A DNA stretch of 64,000 bases, from positions 1-64,000 of the IMG/VR virus record IMGVR_UViG_3300032307_000731. One strand, 5' to 3'. The notes under the pieces are model-generated. The model was given only the letters and a program-made list of their open reading frames with translations. It searched no databases and was not told the DNA's origin. Shown piece after piece: positions 33,391-41,618 of this stretch; the stretch's first letter is position 1; every line of letters begins with the position of its first letter. The DNA is from a virus. The translations under genes and the position numbers were made by a program.

Positions 33391-34189
33391 TTTTTAACAT
33401 TTTGATTAATTCTGATATTGAAATTCCTTCTTTATCTGCTTGTCTTTTTAATACAGATAAGTTTCTTTTTAACATTCTTGACACTTCAATATCTTTTTTA
33501 TTTATATCAGAAGAATCTGAATTTTTCTTTTTTGTTAACATATCTTCAACAACTTTAATTGCTTTTTGTTTTTGTATTTCAGATAATGTTTCTCTTGAAA
33601 TAAAATTAGGGTCATCATAGTATTCTGACTTCTTATCTTTTTTTCCTGTCCAATCTTTTCCTTGTTCCTTTGTTCTTTCTTTTGCCTCATCTTCATCCAT
33701 ACCTAATTCTTCAATATAATATTTATAAGTTTCAGGTCCATCCATGTCTTTAGTTTCTTTATTTCCAAAAGTTTTTGACAAATTAGTTTCTTTCATTTCA
33801 CTTTCACCAAAATAAGTTCTATAACCACGAGAAATTGGGTCGTTTGTGATTCTTGAAGCGGGAACAATTTGGTCCATTGTTTTTTCTGACCCAACTCTTG
33901 GGTCAAGGATTGGAATTGCCGAATTTGACATTGCTCCATCTGCGTTTACTAATTCTTCCAAATCAGTTTTAAGTGTTTTGGTTGATTTCTTTTTTTTGTC
34001 TTTTACGGTTTTTTCCAAATAATTTTTAACTTTCTTTCCTTTCTTTTTATCAAAGTGAATAACCTCGTCTTTTTTACGGGCTTCAGTTAAAGTTTCCTCT
34101 ACGGAGAAATATAAGGAATATTTATCCCCTTTATCTCTAATAAGAAAATAATAAGGTGATGAATAAAATTCTGTGTCTACGCTAATCAT
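33383..34189 (-). CDS. Highly charged hypothetical protein
   Basis: The protein has 268 residues with very high Lys, Glu and Asp content. A short N-terminal beta part (FYSSPYYFLIRDKGDKYSLYFS) is followed by a Lys-rich stretch (KKKGKKVKNYLEKTVKDKKKK) and acidic helical regions (YIEELGMDEDEAKERTKEQG). The composition resembles phage scaffold or internal head proteins. First gene of the long minus-strand block; divergent from the adhesin gene at 34214. Confidence 0.5.
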   Translation of the reverse strand: MISVDTEFYSSPYYFLIRDKGDKYSLYFSVEETLTEARKKDEVIHFDKKKGKKVKNYLEKTVKDKKKKSTKTLKTDLEELVNADGAMSNSAIPILDPRVGSEKTMDQIVPASRITNDPISRGYRTYFGESEMKETNLSKTFGNKETKDMDGPETYKYYIEELGMDEDEAKERTKEQGKDWTGKKDKKSEYYDDPNFISRETLSEIQKQKAIKVVEDMLTKKKNSDSSDINKKDIEVSRMLKRNLSVLKRQADKEGISISELIKMLKSE

Positions 34190-34203
34190 CTATTCTTTTT
34201 AAT

Positions 34204-34211
34204 TATAAATA
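34204..34211 (-). promoter_or_regulatory. Candidate late promoter motif between divergent genes
   Basis: TATTTATA on the minus strand ends 14 bases before the start at 34189; the same bases read TATAAATA on the plus strand, 2 bases before the ATG at 34214. It may drive the minus-strand block; a plus-strand T4-like reading would give almost no leader. Confidence 0.45.
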
Positions 34212-34213
34212 CT

Positions 34214-36340
34214 ATGAAACAAGGTATTTATCAATTGTATATGGCATATCAAAACATTAATCAGTATAATTTTAGACGATGGGGTCTAAAACCGGCGAAT
34301 GAAATCACGGACATTTGTCTTGCTTCAGACGAAAAAGACTACGACCAAGAGGTTGTATTTTCACCTTTACTAATTGGGGAATTGGATGGTAATAGAATGC
34401 CATTTAAATTTGATTTTAATAGTAGTGGCACCACATTATGCCCAACAAGTGCTTGTACTTTTGATTATGACACTATCGTATCTGAAAATTATTGGAACCC
34501 TGATGATATTGACCCAAACTTTTGTCCAATCATAACTGATTTATGTGATGTTGGATTAACAGGGATTGATAATGGACTTGTTAAAAAAATGTCCGGAGAA
34601 ACAATTCAAATTAATACAGGTTTATATCTTACCCAATCCGATAAATTTAGTAGATACAAATATGATAGAAGGATGAAGATGCACCCAATTACCGGGTTCA
34701 CCACATCTGAAAATAGATTATGGGATGATAATTCATATAACTACGATTTAAATTATGTAAATGCCGGTGGTGACATTGGTTATGTTGCAAGATTAGACGG
34801 AGGATTCTTCCAAGGATTTTATAAAATACCGGGTTATGATTATCAAGTATTTCCACAAAGACCTAATTTAGGGTGGACTGCTGAATTTATGTTAAAATAT
34901 CGATGGACCGGTGATACTTCAGTTGGTCTTAATGTTCGATATCCTGAAAATAAAGGAACATTCTTTTATATGGGTGCCAGAGCGGAAAACAAATTTTATC
35001 ATTACGCTGACGGTTCTCCAAAACAAGATACAGGATATACCCGAGTAACATCAGGTTTAACTTGTATGAACACTTGTGCTTGTAATCTATTAGGTAGTAA
35101 CTCTAACGATTGTCTACCGGTTTATCAACCATCAGGTGGTACATCATACAATTGTAGTTGTGGGTGCCCTTGTAATTGTGATGTTACAGTACAATATCCG
35201 GAAACTGACCCATTATATGATGGGGTTTCAAATGCATTATCATTGAGATTAAGTGGTGACACCGGAAGTCCAAGATTATGTGTAAAAACATATAGAATCA
35301 CCGGAGGATGTGAAACAACAGGAACTTGTTTAACTGGAGTGACTTATACAACAGGAACATCCGTAACAGAATGGTGTTCAACAAGAGGAATTTTTGATGA
35401 TTGTAGTGGTACCACTTATACTAATGTTGAACATTGGGTTCAAATAGATGCCGTATTTCAACGAAATGAATGGTTTGATGCTTGTGATTTAAGTTTAAAA
35501 GGTGGGTTAGGTTTAATCACCAAAGAGGTGTATACTGCAACTACCGCAAATAATAGTATTAGTTTAATTGAACCACCTCTTACTCATGAACCGGATTATG
35601 ACCCGGCAACTACTGAAGTGGTAACATTTAATGACGCTTGGACTGCTGAAGAAAAATATCGTTTAGGTACTTTAAAATTCTATGTTAATGGTAAATTGTT
35701 TTTAGTTGCCGAGGATTTTGAAGAAATTATACCAAGATTACTTAATACCCCAAAAGAAAAACAAATTGGGGTTGGGTATAATATTTCATTAGGTGGTGGG
35801 ACACAAGGACTTCATGATAACTTAACATTTTCGGGAGGTTGTCCTGAAACAATAGATGACATTGTTTATCAACAAGACCCTGAGTGTTTAACAACTCACG
35901 ATTTAGACAATACAATTTATTCAGGTCTAACGACTCATATTAAATTGGAAGAATATTTTGGGGGTAGTTTGATTGGTGATATTAGTACATTTAGAATGTA
36001 CACTGAACCATTAAATGCATCTCAAATAAAACATAATTTTAATTTATTAAAATTTAAGTATGATTTATTAAATCCGGATTGTAAGGATTGTAGAATTGTA
36101 ATTCCAAGTAATGACCTAACTTACATTTTTATTCCGGATAATGATTTGTATTACATTTCTATACCAAGTAATGATTTATCTTATATTAATATACCTAACA
36201 ATAATTTATATTATGAATTAATTGAACCAACTCCAACACCTACCCCAACACCTACTCAAGTACCTTTAATTAACCCAATATTAATTAGTTCTAACATATA
36301 TCTTAAGGTTAGAATCGATGAATACTTACAATATAATTGA
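34214..36340 (+). CDS. Tail fibre or adhesin protein with Cys-rich loop and 10-residue repeats
   Basis: The protein has 708 residues, beta-rich. Residues about 185-520 look like a concanavalin/laminin-G type beta-sandwich (GWTAEFMLKYRW, then YRLGTLKFYVNGKLFLVAED and IGDISTFRMYTEPLN). Inserted at about 275-325 is a dense Cys cluster (CMNTCACN and CNCSCGCPCNCD), probably disulfides or a metal site. Near the C-terminus are four 10-residue repeats (IPSNDLTYIF and variants) and a short PTPTPTPT stretch like the stalks of the following genes. A glycan-binding virion protein is likely. Confidence 0.65.
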   Translation: MKQGIYQLYMAYQNINQYNFRRWGLKPANEITDICLASDEKDYDQEVVFSPLLIGELDGNRMPFKFDFNSSGTTLCPTSACTFDYDTIVSENYWNPDDIDPNFCPIITDLCDVGLTGIDNGLVKKMSGETIQINTGLYLTQSDKFSRYKYDRRMKMHPITGFTTSENRLWDDNSYNYDLNYVNAGGDIGYVARLDGGFFQGFYKIPGYDYQVFPQRPNLGWTAEFMLKYRWTGDTSVGLNVRYPENKGTFFYMGARAENKFYHYADGSPKQDTGYTRVTSGLTCMNTCACNLLGSNSNDCLPVYQPSGGTSYNCSCGCPCNCDVTVQYPETDPLYDGVSNALSLRLSGDTGSPRLCVKTYRITGGCETTGTCLTGVTYTTGTSVTEWCSTRGIFDDCSGTTYTNVEHWVQIDAVFQRNEWFDACDLSLKGGLGLITKEVYTATTANNSISLIEPPLTHEPDYDPATTEVVTFNDAWTAEEKYRLGTLKFYVNGKLFLVAEDFEEIIPRLLNTPKEKQIGVGYNISLGGGTQGLHDNLTFSGGCPETIDDIVYQQDPECLTTHDLDNTIYSGLTTHIKLEEYFGGSLIGDISTFRMYTEPLNASQIKHNFNLLKFKYDLLNPDCKDCRIVIPSNDLTYIFIPDNDLYYISIPSNDLSYINIPNNNLYYELIEPTPTPTPTPTQVPLINPILISSNIYLKVRIDEYLQYN
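36101..36220 (+). repeat. Four 30-base coding repeats
   Basis: Four diverged 30-base units encode IP-S/D/N-ND/NL-Y repeats within the C-terminal part of the adhesin at 34214. The protein period of 10 suggests stacked short beta strands. Confidence 0.8.
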
Positions 36341-36373
36341 AAATTATTTTCAAAATAAAAAAAATAAAATATT

Positions 36374-36955
36374 ATGATGACAGGAAAAACAATTAACGAA
36401 TTACCGGAAATTTTTGAAATAACTCAAGATGCGGAATTTGTGGTAGAACAATTAGATACAACTTACAAAATTAAAACTTTAAACATTACTTCAGGTTTTG
36501 CTAAAGGTTCTTTTTACTCAACTGAAACACAATCAATAACAGGGACAACTGAACAACCCTACCTAATGTATACAGAAGTTACAGATTTTGCTCAAGGGAT
36601 TTCAGTAGTTGACAATACTAAGTTTACTGTTGAATCGGGTGGGACCTATAATTTAATTTTTAGTGTTCAAATGGATAAATCCTCTTATGGTTCACCATCT
36701 CTTATTTCTATATGGATTAGAATAAATGGGGAAGATATTGAGTGGAGTGCAGGTGAGGTGATTACACCACCAACGGTTGTAGGGGCTAGAATTATTTTAG
36801 GTTGGAATTATCTTTATACATTGAACGCTGGTGATTATATGGAATTAGTTTGGTATTCAAATAATGCTGCTACTATAATCGAAGCTACCCCAAGAAACGA
36901 AGAACTTGGAATTCCTGCGGTACCATCAGTTGCGGTAACTATAACACAAGTATAA
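36374..36955 (+). CDS. C1q/TNF-like jelly-roll fibre protein
   Basis: The protein has 193 residues. A short N-terminal attachment segment (KTINELPEIFEI, common at the start of phage fibre proteins) is followed by a trimeric jelly-roll domain: STETQSITGTTEQPYLM, then GISVVDNTKFTVESGGTYN, LIFSVQMDKS, ISIWIRINGEDIEWSAGEV, WNYLYTLNAGDYMELVW, and the end VPSVAVTITQV. These domains form fibre knobs that bind host surfaces. It lies between the fibre gene at 34214 and the Thr/Pro stalk genes. Confidence 0.75.
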   Translation: MMTGKTINELPEIFEITQDAEFVVEQLDTTYKIKTLNITSGFAKGSFYSTETQSITGTTEQPYLMYTEVTDFAQGISVVDNTKFTVESGGTYNLIFSVQMDKSSYGSPSLISIWIRINGEDIEWSAGEVITPPTVVGARIILGWNYLYTLNAGDYMELVWYSNNAATIIEATPRNEELGIPAVPSVAVTITQV

Positions 36956-36957
36956 TA

Positions 36958-37524
36958 ATGCCAAATTGTTATCAATATCAAATAACCAATTATAATAATA
37001 TTCAAGAAGGATATTATAGATGGACAGGTTGTACAGGAATTGTAAGTGTTTCACAAGTAAATCCTTTACAGACCGATTATGTTTGTGCTGATGAATTAGT
37101 TCAAGAAGAATATGGAGCTCCTTTAACAATAAATAATATTGGATTATGTCCATCGAACACACCAACACCTTCAATAACCCCATCGGTAACTCCTACTGTG
37201 AGTTTAACACCAACTCCGGTTACTCAAACCCCAACACCAACTAATACCGCAACACCATCAAATACGCCTCAACCAATATATGTTCAAAATTTAAGAACAG
37301 GTGGTTGGTATCAAAATGTCTGTGAATCGGTAAATTCATTTGCAAATCCTGCAAATGTCACAATATATTCAACAAAACCTTTCGGTCAACTTAATGTAGG
37401 TGACCATGTTTATGGTAATAGAATATTAACAATACCTCCGGTTAATGCTAGTTTTACAATATCGGATGGTGCAAAATTTATACAAATATCAGGAACATTA
37501 ATCATAAATGAAGGTGTTTGTTAA
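36958..37524 (+). CDS. Thr/Pro-rich stalk protein with small C-terminal domain
   Basis: The protein has 188 residues: an N-terminal globular part (about 1-60, NCYQYQITNYNNIQEGYYRW), a Thr/Pro stalk (about 63-100, with PTPSITPSVTPTVSLTPTP), and a C-terminal domain (105-188) with two Cys. It starts 2 bases after the stop of the fibre gene. No signal peptide, so it is virion-bound rather than exported. The stalk is like those in the next two genes. Confidence 0.7.
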   Translation: MPNCYQYQITNYNNIQEGYYRWTGCTGIVSVSQVNPLQTDYVCADELVQEEYGAPLTINNIGLCPSNTPTPSITPSVTPTVSLTPTPVTQTPTPTNTATPSNTPQPIYVQNLRTGGWYQNVCESVNSFANPANVTIYSTKPFGQLNVGDHVYGNRILTIPPVNASFTISDGAKFIQISGTLIINEGVC

Positions 37525-37551
37525 AAAAAAAATAAAATAAGAAAAATTGAG

Positions 37552-37558
37552 TATTTAT
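37552..37558 (+). promoter_or_regulatory. Candidate late promoter motif TATTTAT
   Basis: TATTTAT ends 4 bases before the ATG at 37563, so a leaderless or very short-leader message is implied if it acts at -10. Confidence 0.4.
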
Positions 37559-37562
37559 TAGT

Positions 37563-39572
37563 ATGGCAATCGGAATAAGAATTTTAAGTGATAATTTAAG
37601 TGGTTTAACCACAAATGTAACATTTTTACCTCAATCAGGTGGAACAATCAGTCTTGGGACCCAAGTATTCCCATTTAATTATATTTCAGACTATGTTTAT
37701 GGAACATACAATTGTTATGTGCCAACATATGGATACACTTATAGTTTAGATGTTTTAGGTCCGACTCCAACACCGACTACTACGATAACTCCAACAAATA
37801 CAAGTACTCCAACTCAAACTCCAACAAATACAAGTACTCCAACTCAAACTCCAACAAATACAAGTACTCCAACTCAAACTCCAACAAATACAAGTACTCC
37901 AACTCAAACTCCAACTTCAACAACTATTGCTAGATATATCTTTAGTATATGTCATGATGAATCAGATGTGGACAATGTTTGTAATTGTCCCGCTAATGCA
38001 ACTGTATGGACTAATAATCCCGTATTTAGTGCAAGTACGTTAATATGGTCAGACGCTTCAGGTCCTAACACAGGAAATCCTGAAGGGTGGTATGCAACTG
38101 ATAGTTTTATTTATTTTGCAAGTACTGAATGTGGACCGGGATGTACAAGTGGTGCAACACTAACTCTTGTTGGTCCATGTAGTGTTACTCCAACACCAAC
38201 TCCAACAAATACAGGAACACCAACACCAACTCCAACACAAACTCAAATTCAAATTTTGGTAACATACCTTATTGCACCTTGTTTGGGTGGTACGGCTTTA
38301 AATGTTGACTTTAATAGTGTATCTCTTCCTGTAATTGGAGGAAATTATTATTTAACATTCTCAGGAGAAACATCAGATGGGTGTTATGAAATTGTTAATA
38401 CTGAGGCCCCGGGAACTGGTTCTGATTATGTATCATCATTATCGATAGATTATGATAATTGTTCGACTTGTTTAAGTGTTGTGACAACACCTACTCCAAC
38501 ACCAACTAATACATCAACTAATACACAGACGCCAACTAATACACCTACTAATACATCAACACCTATTGTAAGTTCAACGCCAACAACAACACCGACTAAT
38601 ACAGAAACTCCAACTAATACACCGACTAATACTCCGACAAATACGGAAACTCCAACTAACACACCAACTAACACAGAAACTCCAACTAACACACCGACAA
38701 ATACGGAAACTCCAACTAATACACCAACTAACACAGAAACTCCAACTAACACACCGACAAATACGGAAACCCCAACTAATACACCAACTAATACAGGAAC
38801 ACCTGCGGAAACACCAACAAACACACCAACTAACACCGAAACTCCAACTAATACACCAACAAATACACCAACTCAAACTCAAACAGGTACCCCAACAAAT
38901 ACTCCAACAAATACACCAACTCAAACACCAACTCAAACTCAAACTCAAACTCAAACAGGTACACCAACAAATACTCCAACTAATACTCCAACTAATACAC
39001 CGACAAATACACAAACACCTACTCAAACTTCTACACCTACATCAACATTTGCATGGTATACGTATAGTTTAGGGACAGGTGCAACTTCTAATGATGCGTG
39101 TAATGCAATACCACAAACAATCTACGGAACAATTGAAGGTGGTGTAGGTCCAAACGTGGGTGAATATTTATACGAAACCGAAGGAAGACCTCTTACAGAT
39201 GCAGTGCCTGATGGATATTATTCTGACGGAACCTCATCGTATCGAGTTACAGGTGGTTTTGGACAAATTACTTCATCAGACCCATTAGGTTGTGCTGGTT
39301 TAATTACTCAAACTCCAACCTCAAGTCCAACACCAACACAGACAACACCTCTAACTCTTTACTATGACACACTACCTAATTGTGGTGCAACTAATCCATT
39401 TAATAATGTTATTTTAGATAATGACTTTTGTTCTGCAACAACAATAACATCAACAACAGTATTGCCTGATGGAACTTATTGGATAGTTGATAGTCTTCTT
39501 TCAGGTAGAAGAGATATTATTGCAAGTTCGGGTACATACACATTTAATGGTGGTTGTGTGGGTTGTGCATAA
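37563..39572 (+). CDS. Mucin-like adhesin with long Thr/Pro repeats (first)
   Basis: The protein has 669 residues. Globular domains alternate with stalks. An N-terminal domain (1-70) is followed by a [10 protein letters not shown] stalk, a Cys-containing domain (about 120-212), a stalk, another (about 225-310), and then a roughly 180-residue stalk made of [12 protein letters not shown] and [11 protein letters not shown] units. [16 protein letters not shown] domain follows (about 495-580), and a last domain with [10 protein letters not shown] and GGCVGC ends the protein. The stalk contains almost only Thr, Pro, Asn, Glu and Gln, offering dense O-glycosylation sites. It likely holds binding domains away from the capsid or tail. 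Confidence 0.8.
   Translation: MAIGIRILSDNLSGLTTNVTFLPQSGGTISLGTQVFPFNYISDYVYGTYNCYVPTYGYTYSLDVLGPTPTPTTTITPTNTSTPTQTPTNTSTPTQTPTNTSTPTQTPTNTSTPTQTPTSTTIARYIFSICHDESDVDNVCNCPANATVWTNNPVFSASTLIWSDASGPNTGNPEGWYATDSFIYFASTECGPGCTSGATLTLVGPCSVTPTPTPTNTGTPTPTPTQTQIQILVTYLIAPCLGGTALNVDFNSVSLPVIGGNYYLTFSGETSDGCYEIVNTEAPGTGSDYVSSLSIDYDNCSTCLSVVTTPTPTPTNTSTNTQTPTNTPTNTSTPIVSSTPTTTPTNTETPTNTPTNTPTNTETPTNTPTNTETPTNTPTNTETPTNTPTNTETPTNTPTNTETPTNTPTNTGTPAETPTNTPTNTETPTNTPTNTPTQTQTGTPTNTPTNTPTQTPTQTQTQTQTGTPTNTPTNTPTNTPTNTQTPTQTSTPTSTFAWYTYSLGTGATSNDACNAIPQTIYGTIEGGVGPNVGEYLYETEGRPLTDAVPDGYYSDGTSSYRVTGGFGQITSSDPLGCAGLITQTPTSSPTPTQTTPLTLYYDTLPNCGATNPFNNVILDNDFCSATTITSTTVLPDGTYWIVDSLLSGRRDIIASSGTYTFNGGCVGCA
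37791..37910 (+). repeat. Four perfect 30-base tandem repeats
   Basis: Four exact copies of a 30-base unit beginning CCAACAAATACAAGTACTCC encode [10 protein letters not shown]. Perfect identity points to recent expansion or conversion, so copy number probably varies between isolates. Confidence 0.95.
38480..39045 (+). repeat. Long imperfect Thr/Pro coding repeat array
   Basis: About 560 bases of 12-, 30- and 60-base related units (ACTCCAACTAATACACC and variants) encode the main stalk of the adhesin at 37563. A 60-base higher-order period is visible at about 38650-38790. Confidence 0.9.
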
Positions 39573-39613
39573 AATTATTTTAACATAAAAACATAAAATC
39601 AATACTATCATAG

Positions 39614-39620
39614 TATTTAT
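39614..39620 (+). promoter_or_regulatory. Candidate late promoter motif TATTTAT
   Basis: TATTTAT (followed by ATATA) ends 18 bases before the ATG at 39639. Confidence 0.5.
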
Positions 39621-39638
39621 ATATAAAACAGAAATAAG

Positions 39639-41543
39639 ATGGCATGTAGTAAATATACTTTAACAAATACAGGTTCTACAATAGTGAACTTTAACTATAG
39701 AAGATGTGATGATTCTCTATGGCAATATCAAGTTGAATTAATTCCAAATCAAACTAAAAATATTTGGTTACTTAATAATACTTATTCAATTGCACCTTCA
39801 TTTAGAAATAGTGTTGTATTGGTAAACCAAGGCGCATTTCCTCCGGTTACGGCTAGTAATACACCAACTCAGACCAATACACCAACTACCACTCAAACTC
39901 CAACACCAAGTAATACTGCCACAAATACGCCTACACCAACTCAAACTCAGACTCAAACTCAAACACAAACTCAGACTCAAACACAAACTCAGACTCCGAC
40001 AAATACGGAAACTCCAACTAATACTCCAACCCAAACTCAAACTCAGACTCCGACAAATACGGAAACTCCAACTAATACTCCAACACCAACAAATACAGAA
40101 ACTCCAACTAATACTCCAACACCAACTCAGACTCAAACTCCAACCACAACTTTTTTATATTTTATTTATAGTTTAGGTTTTGGAAATAATGCAAGTGATG
40201 CATGTAATGATTTTGCAGCATCACCTCAAACTGTTTATGGTCAAGTAGTTGACGGACCGGGTCCTAATGTTGGTGAATTCTTATATCAAACACCTGGTAA
40301 CCCATTAACTAATCCTGTTTCTGACGGATATTATTCTAATGGAACTGCTTGGTTTATTGTATCAGGAGGTTTAGGTGAAATTACACAATCAGACCCTAAT
40401 GGTTGTATTGGATTACCAACGGCAACGCCAACTAGTACTCCAACAAATACACCAACAAATACAGGAACACCGGCAGAAACTCCAACTAATACTCCAACAA
40501 ATACAGAAACTCCAACAGGAACACCAACTAACACTCCAACAGGAACACCAACTCAAACACCAACTCCAACTGCTAATAGATTTGCGTTTACAGTTTATTC
40601 AGGAACAACATCTGACGAGGCATGTGGATTATATTTCCCATCAATAACAATTTATGGTGAAGAACAGGTTTTTGATGATAATACAATACTTTATGATACA
40701 ATTGTTGGACCAAGTGTTGGAAACTTAACAGGATATTTCAATAATTCTCAAATTGTTGTTCAATTAAATAATGGTGTGGAAACAGGTGGTTATGTTGCTT
40801 GTCAAACCTTAACTCCAACACCTACACAAACTCAGACACAAACGCCTACACAAACATCTACTCAAACACCTACTCAAACATCTACTCAGACTCCAACTCC
40901 AACTCAAACTCCAACTCAAACAGGAACACCAACACAAACTCCAACACCAACAGGTAATAGATTTGCATTTACTGTTTATTCAGGAACAACATCTGACGAG
41001 GCATGTGGACTATATTTCCCATCAATAACAATTTATGGTGAAGATTCTTTATTTGATGAAAATACTATATTCTACAATACAATTGTTGGTCCAAGTACAT
41101 TAAACTTGACCGGATACTTTAATAATTCTCAAATAGTTGTTCAATTAAATAATGGTACACAAACAGGAGGTTTTTCATTATGTCAAACATTGACTCCAAC
41201 ACCGACACAAACATCAACTCAAACTCCTACACCAACAAATACACAAACTCCTACACAAACATCTACTCAAACACCAACTCCTACATCAACTTTCGCTTAT
41301 TATACATATAGTTTAGGAACGGGAGCAACGTCAGGAGCGGCGTGTATTGCAACACCACAAACAATTTATGGAACTGTTGCAGGAGGACCTGGCCCTAATA
41401 CGGGTGAGACATTATACTTAACCGCAGGTATCCCTCCAACTAATCCAGTACCTGATGGATGGTATTCTGACGGAACTAAAACTATTAACGTAACAGGTGG
41501 ATTAGGTGTAGTTTTCTCCGTAAATCCAACGGGATGTGCATAA
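39639..41543 (+). CDS. Mucin-like adhesin with long Thr/Pro repeats (second)
   Basis: The protein has 634 residues. An N-terminal domain (CSKYTLTNTGSTIVNF, to about 70) is followed by alternating Thr/Pro stalks and four small domains of about 75-85 residues. The first and last are of the type ending TIYG...PNVGE...PDGYYSDGT...GGLG (about 173-255 and 555-634). The middle two are near-identical copies beginning FAFTVYSGTTSDEACGLYF. Each has two Cys, probably one disulfide. The bead-on-stalk design suits multivalent binding. It has no signal peptide and is followed by a terminator. Confidence 0.8.
   Translation: MACSKYTLTNTGSTIVNFNYRRCDDSLWQYQVELIPNQTKNIWLLNNTYSIAPSFRNSVVLVNQGAFPPVTASNTPTQTNTPTTTQTPTPSNTATNTPTPTQTQTQTQTQTQTQTQTQTPTNTETPTNTPTQTQTQTPTNTETPTNTPTPTNTETPTNTPTPTQTQTPTTTFLYFIYSLGFGNNASDACNDFAASPQTVYGQVVDGPGPNVGEFLYQTPGNPLTNPVSDGYYSNGTAWFIVSGGLGEITQSDPNGCIGLPTATPTSTPTNTPTNTGTPAETPTNTPTNTETPTGTPTNTPTGTPTQTPTPTANRFAFTVYSGTTSDEACGLYFPSITIYGEEQVFDDNTILYDTIVGPSVGNLTGYFNNSQIVVQLNNGVETGGYVACQTLTPTPTQTQTQTPTQTSTQTPTQTSTQTPTPTQTPTQTGTPTQTPTPTGNRFAFTVYSGTTSDEACGLYFPSITIYGEDSLFDENTIFYNTIVGPSTLNLTGYFNNSQIVVQLNNGTQTGGFSLCQTLTPTPTQTSTQTPTPTNTQTPTQTSTQTPTPTSTFAYYTYSLGTGATSGAACIATPQTIYGTVAGGPGPNTGETLYLTAGIPPTNPVPDGWYSDGTKTINVTGGLGVVFSVNPTGCA
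39861..40148 (+). repeat. Thr/Pro/Gln coding repeat array
   Basis: Runs of ACTCAAACTCAGACT and ACGGAAACTCCAACTAATACTCC units encode a TQTQTQTP and TETPTNTP stalk in the adhesin at 39639. Confidence 0.85.
40575..41190 (+). repeat. Duplicated adhesin domain with intervening stalk
   Basis: Two copies of a roughly 230-base domain (about 40575-40805 and 40960-41188) are separated by a Thr/Pro stalk. They are nearly identical over their first 80 bases and their C-terminal NNSQIVVQLNNG part, pointing to internal duplication. Confidence 0.85.
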
Positions 41544-41565
41544 AAAAAATAAAATATATTTCAAT

Positions 41566-41595
41566 AAACCCTCGACTTATCTCGAGGGTTTTTTA
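41566..41595 (+). terminator. Rho-independent terminator after the adhesin genes
   Basis: AACCCTCGA-CTTATC-TCGAGGGTT followed by a T tract. It separates the fibre block from the glycosyltransferase block. Confidence 0.88.
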
Positions 41596-41618
41596 TTTTT
41601 AAGACAAAAAGTAATATT

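Noticed and set aside
37791-37910. Regular 30-base repeats that could suggest a CRISPR array
   Set aside because: The units are directly adjacent without unique spacers, stay in frame, and encode a Thr/Pro stalk inside a long open gene.
38450-39026. Long open frames on the minus strand (and at 39798-40136) rich in VGV or SWSIS-type repeats
   Set aside because: They are reverse-strand readings of the Thr/Pro repeat codons; the low-complexity sequence avoids stops on the other strand. The plus-strand proteins have globular domains and fit the operon.
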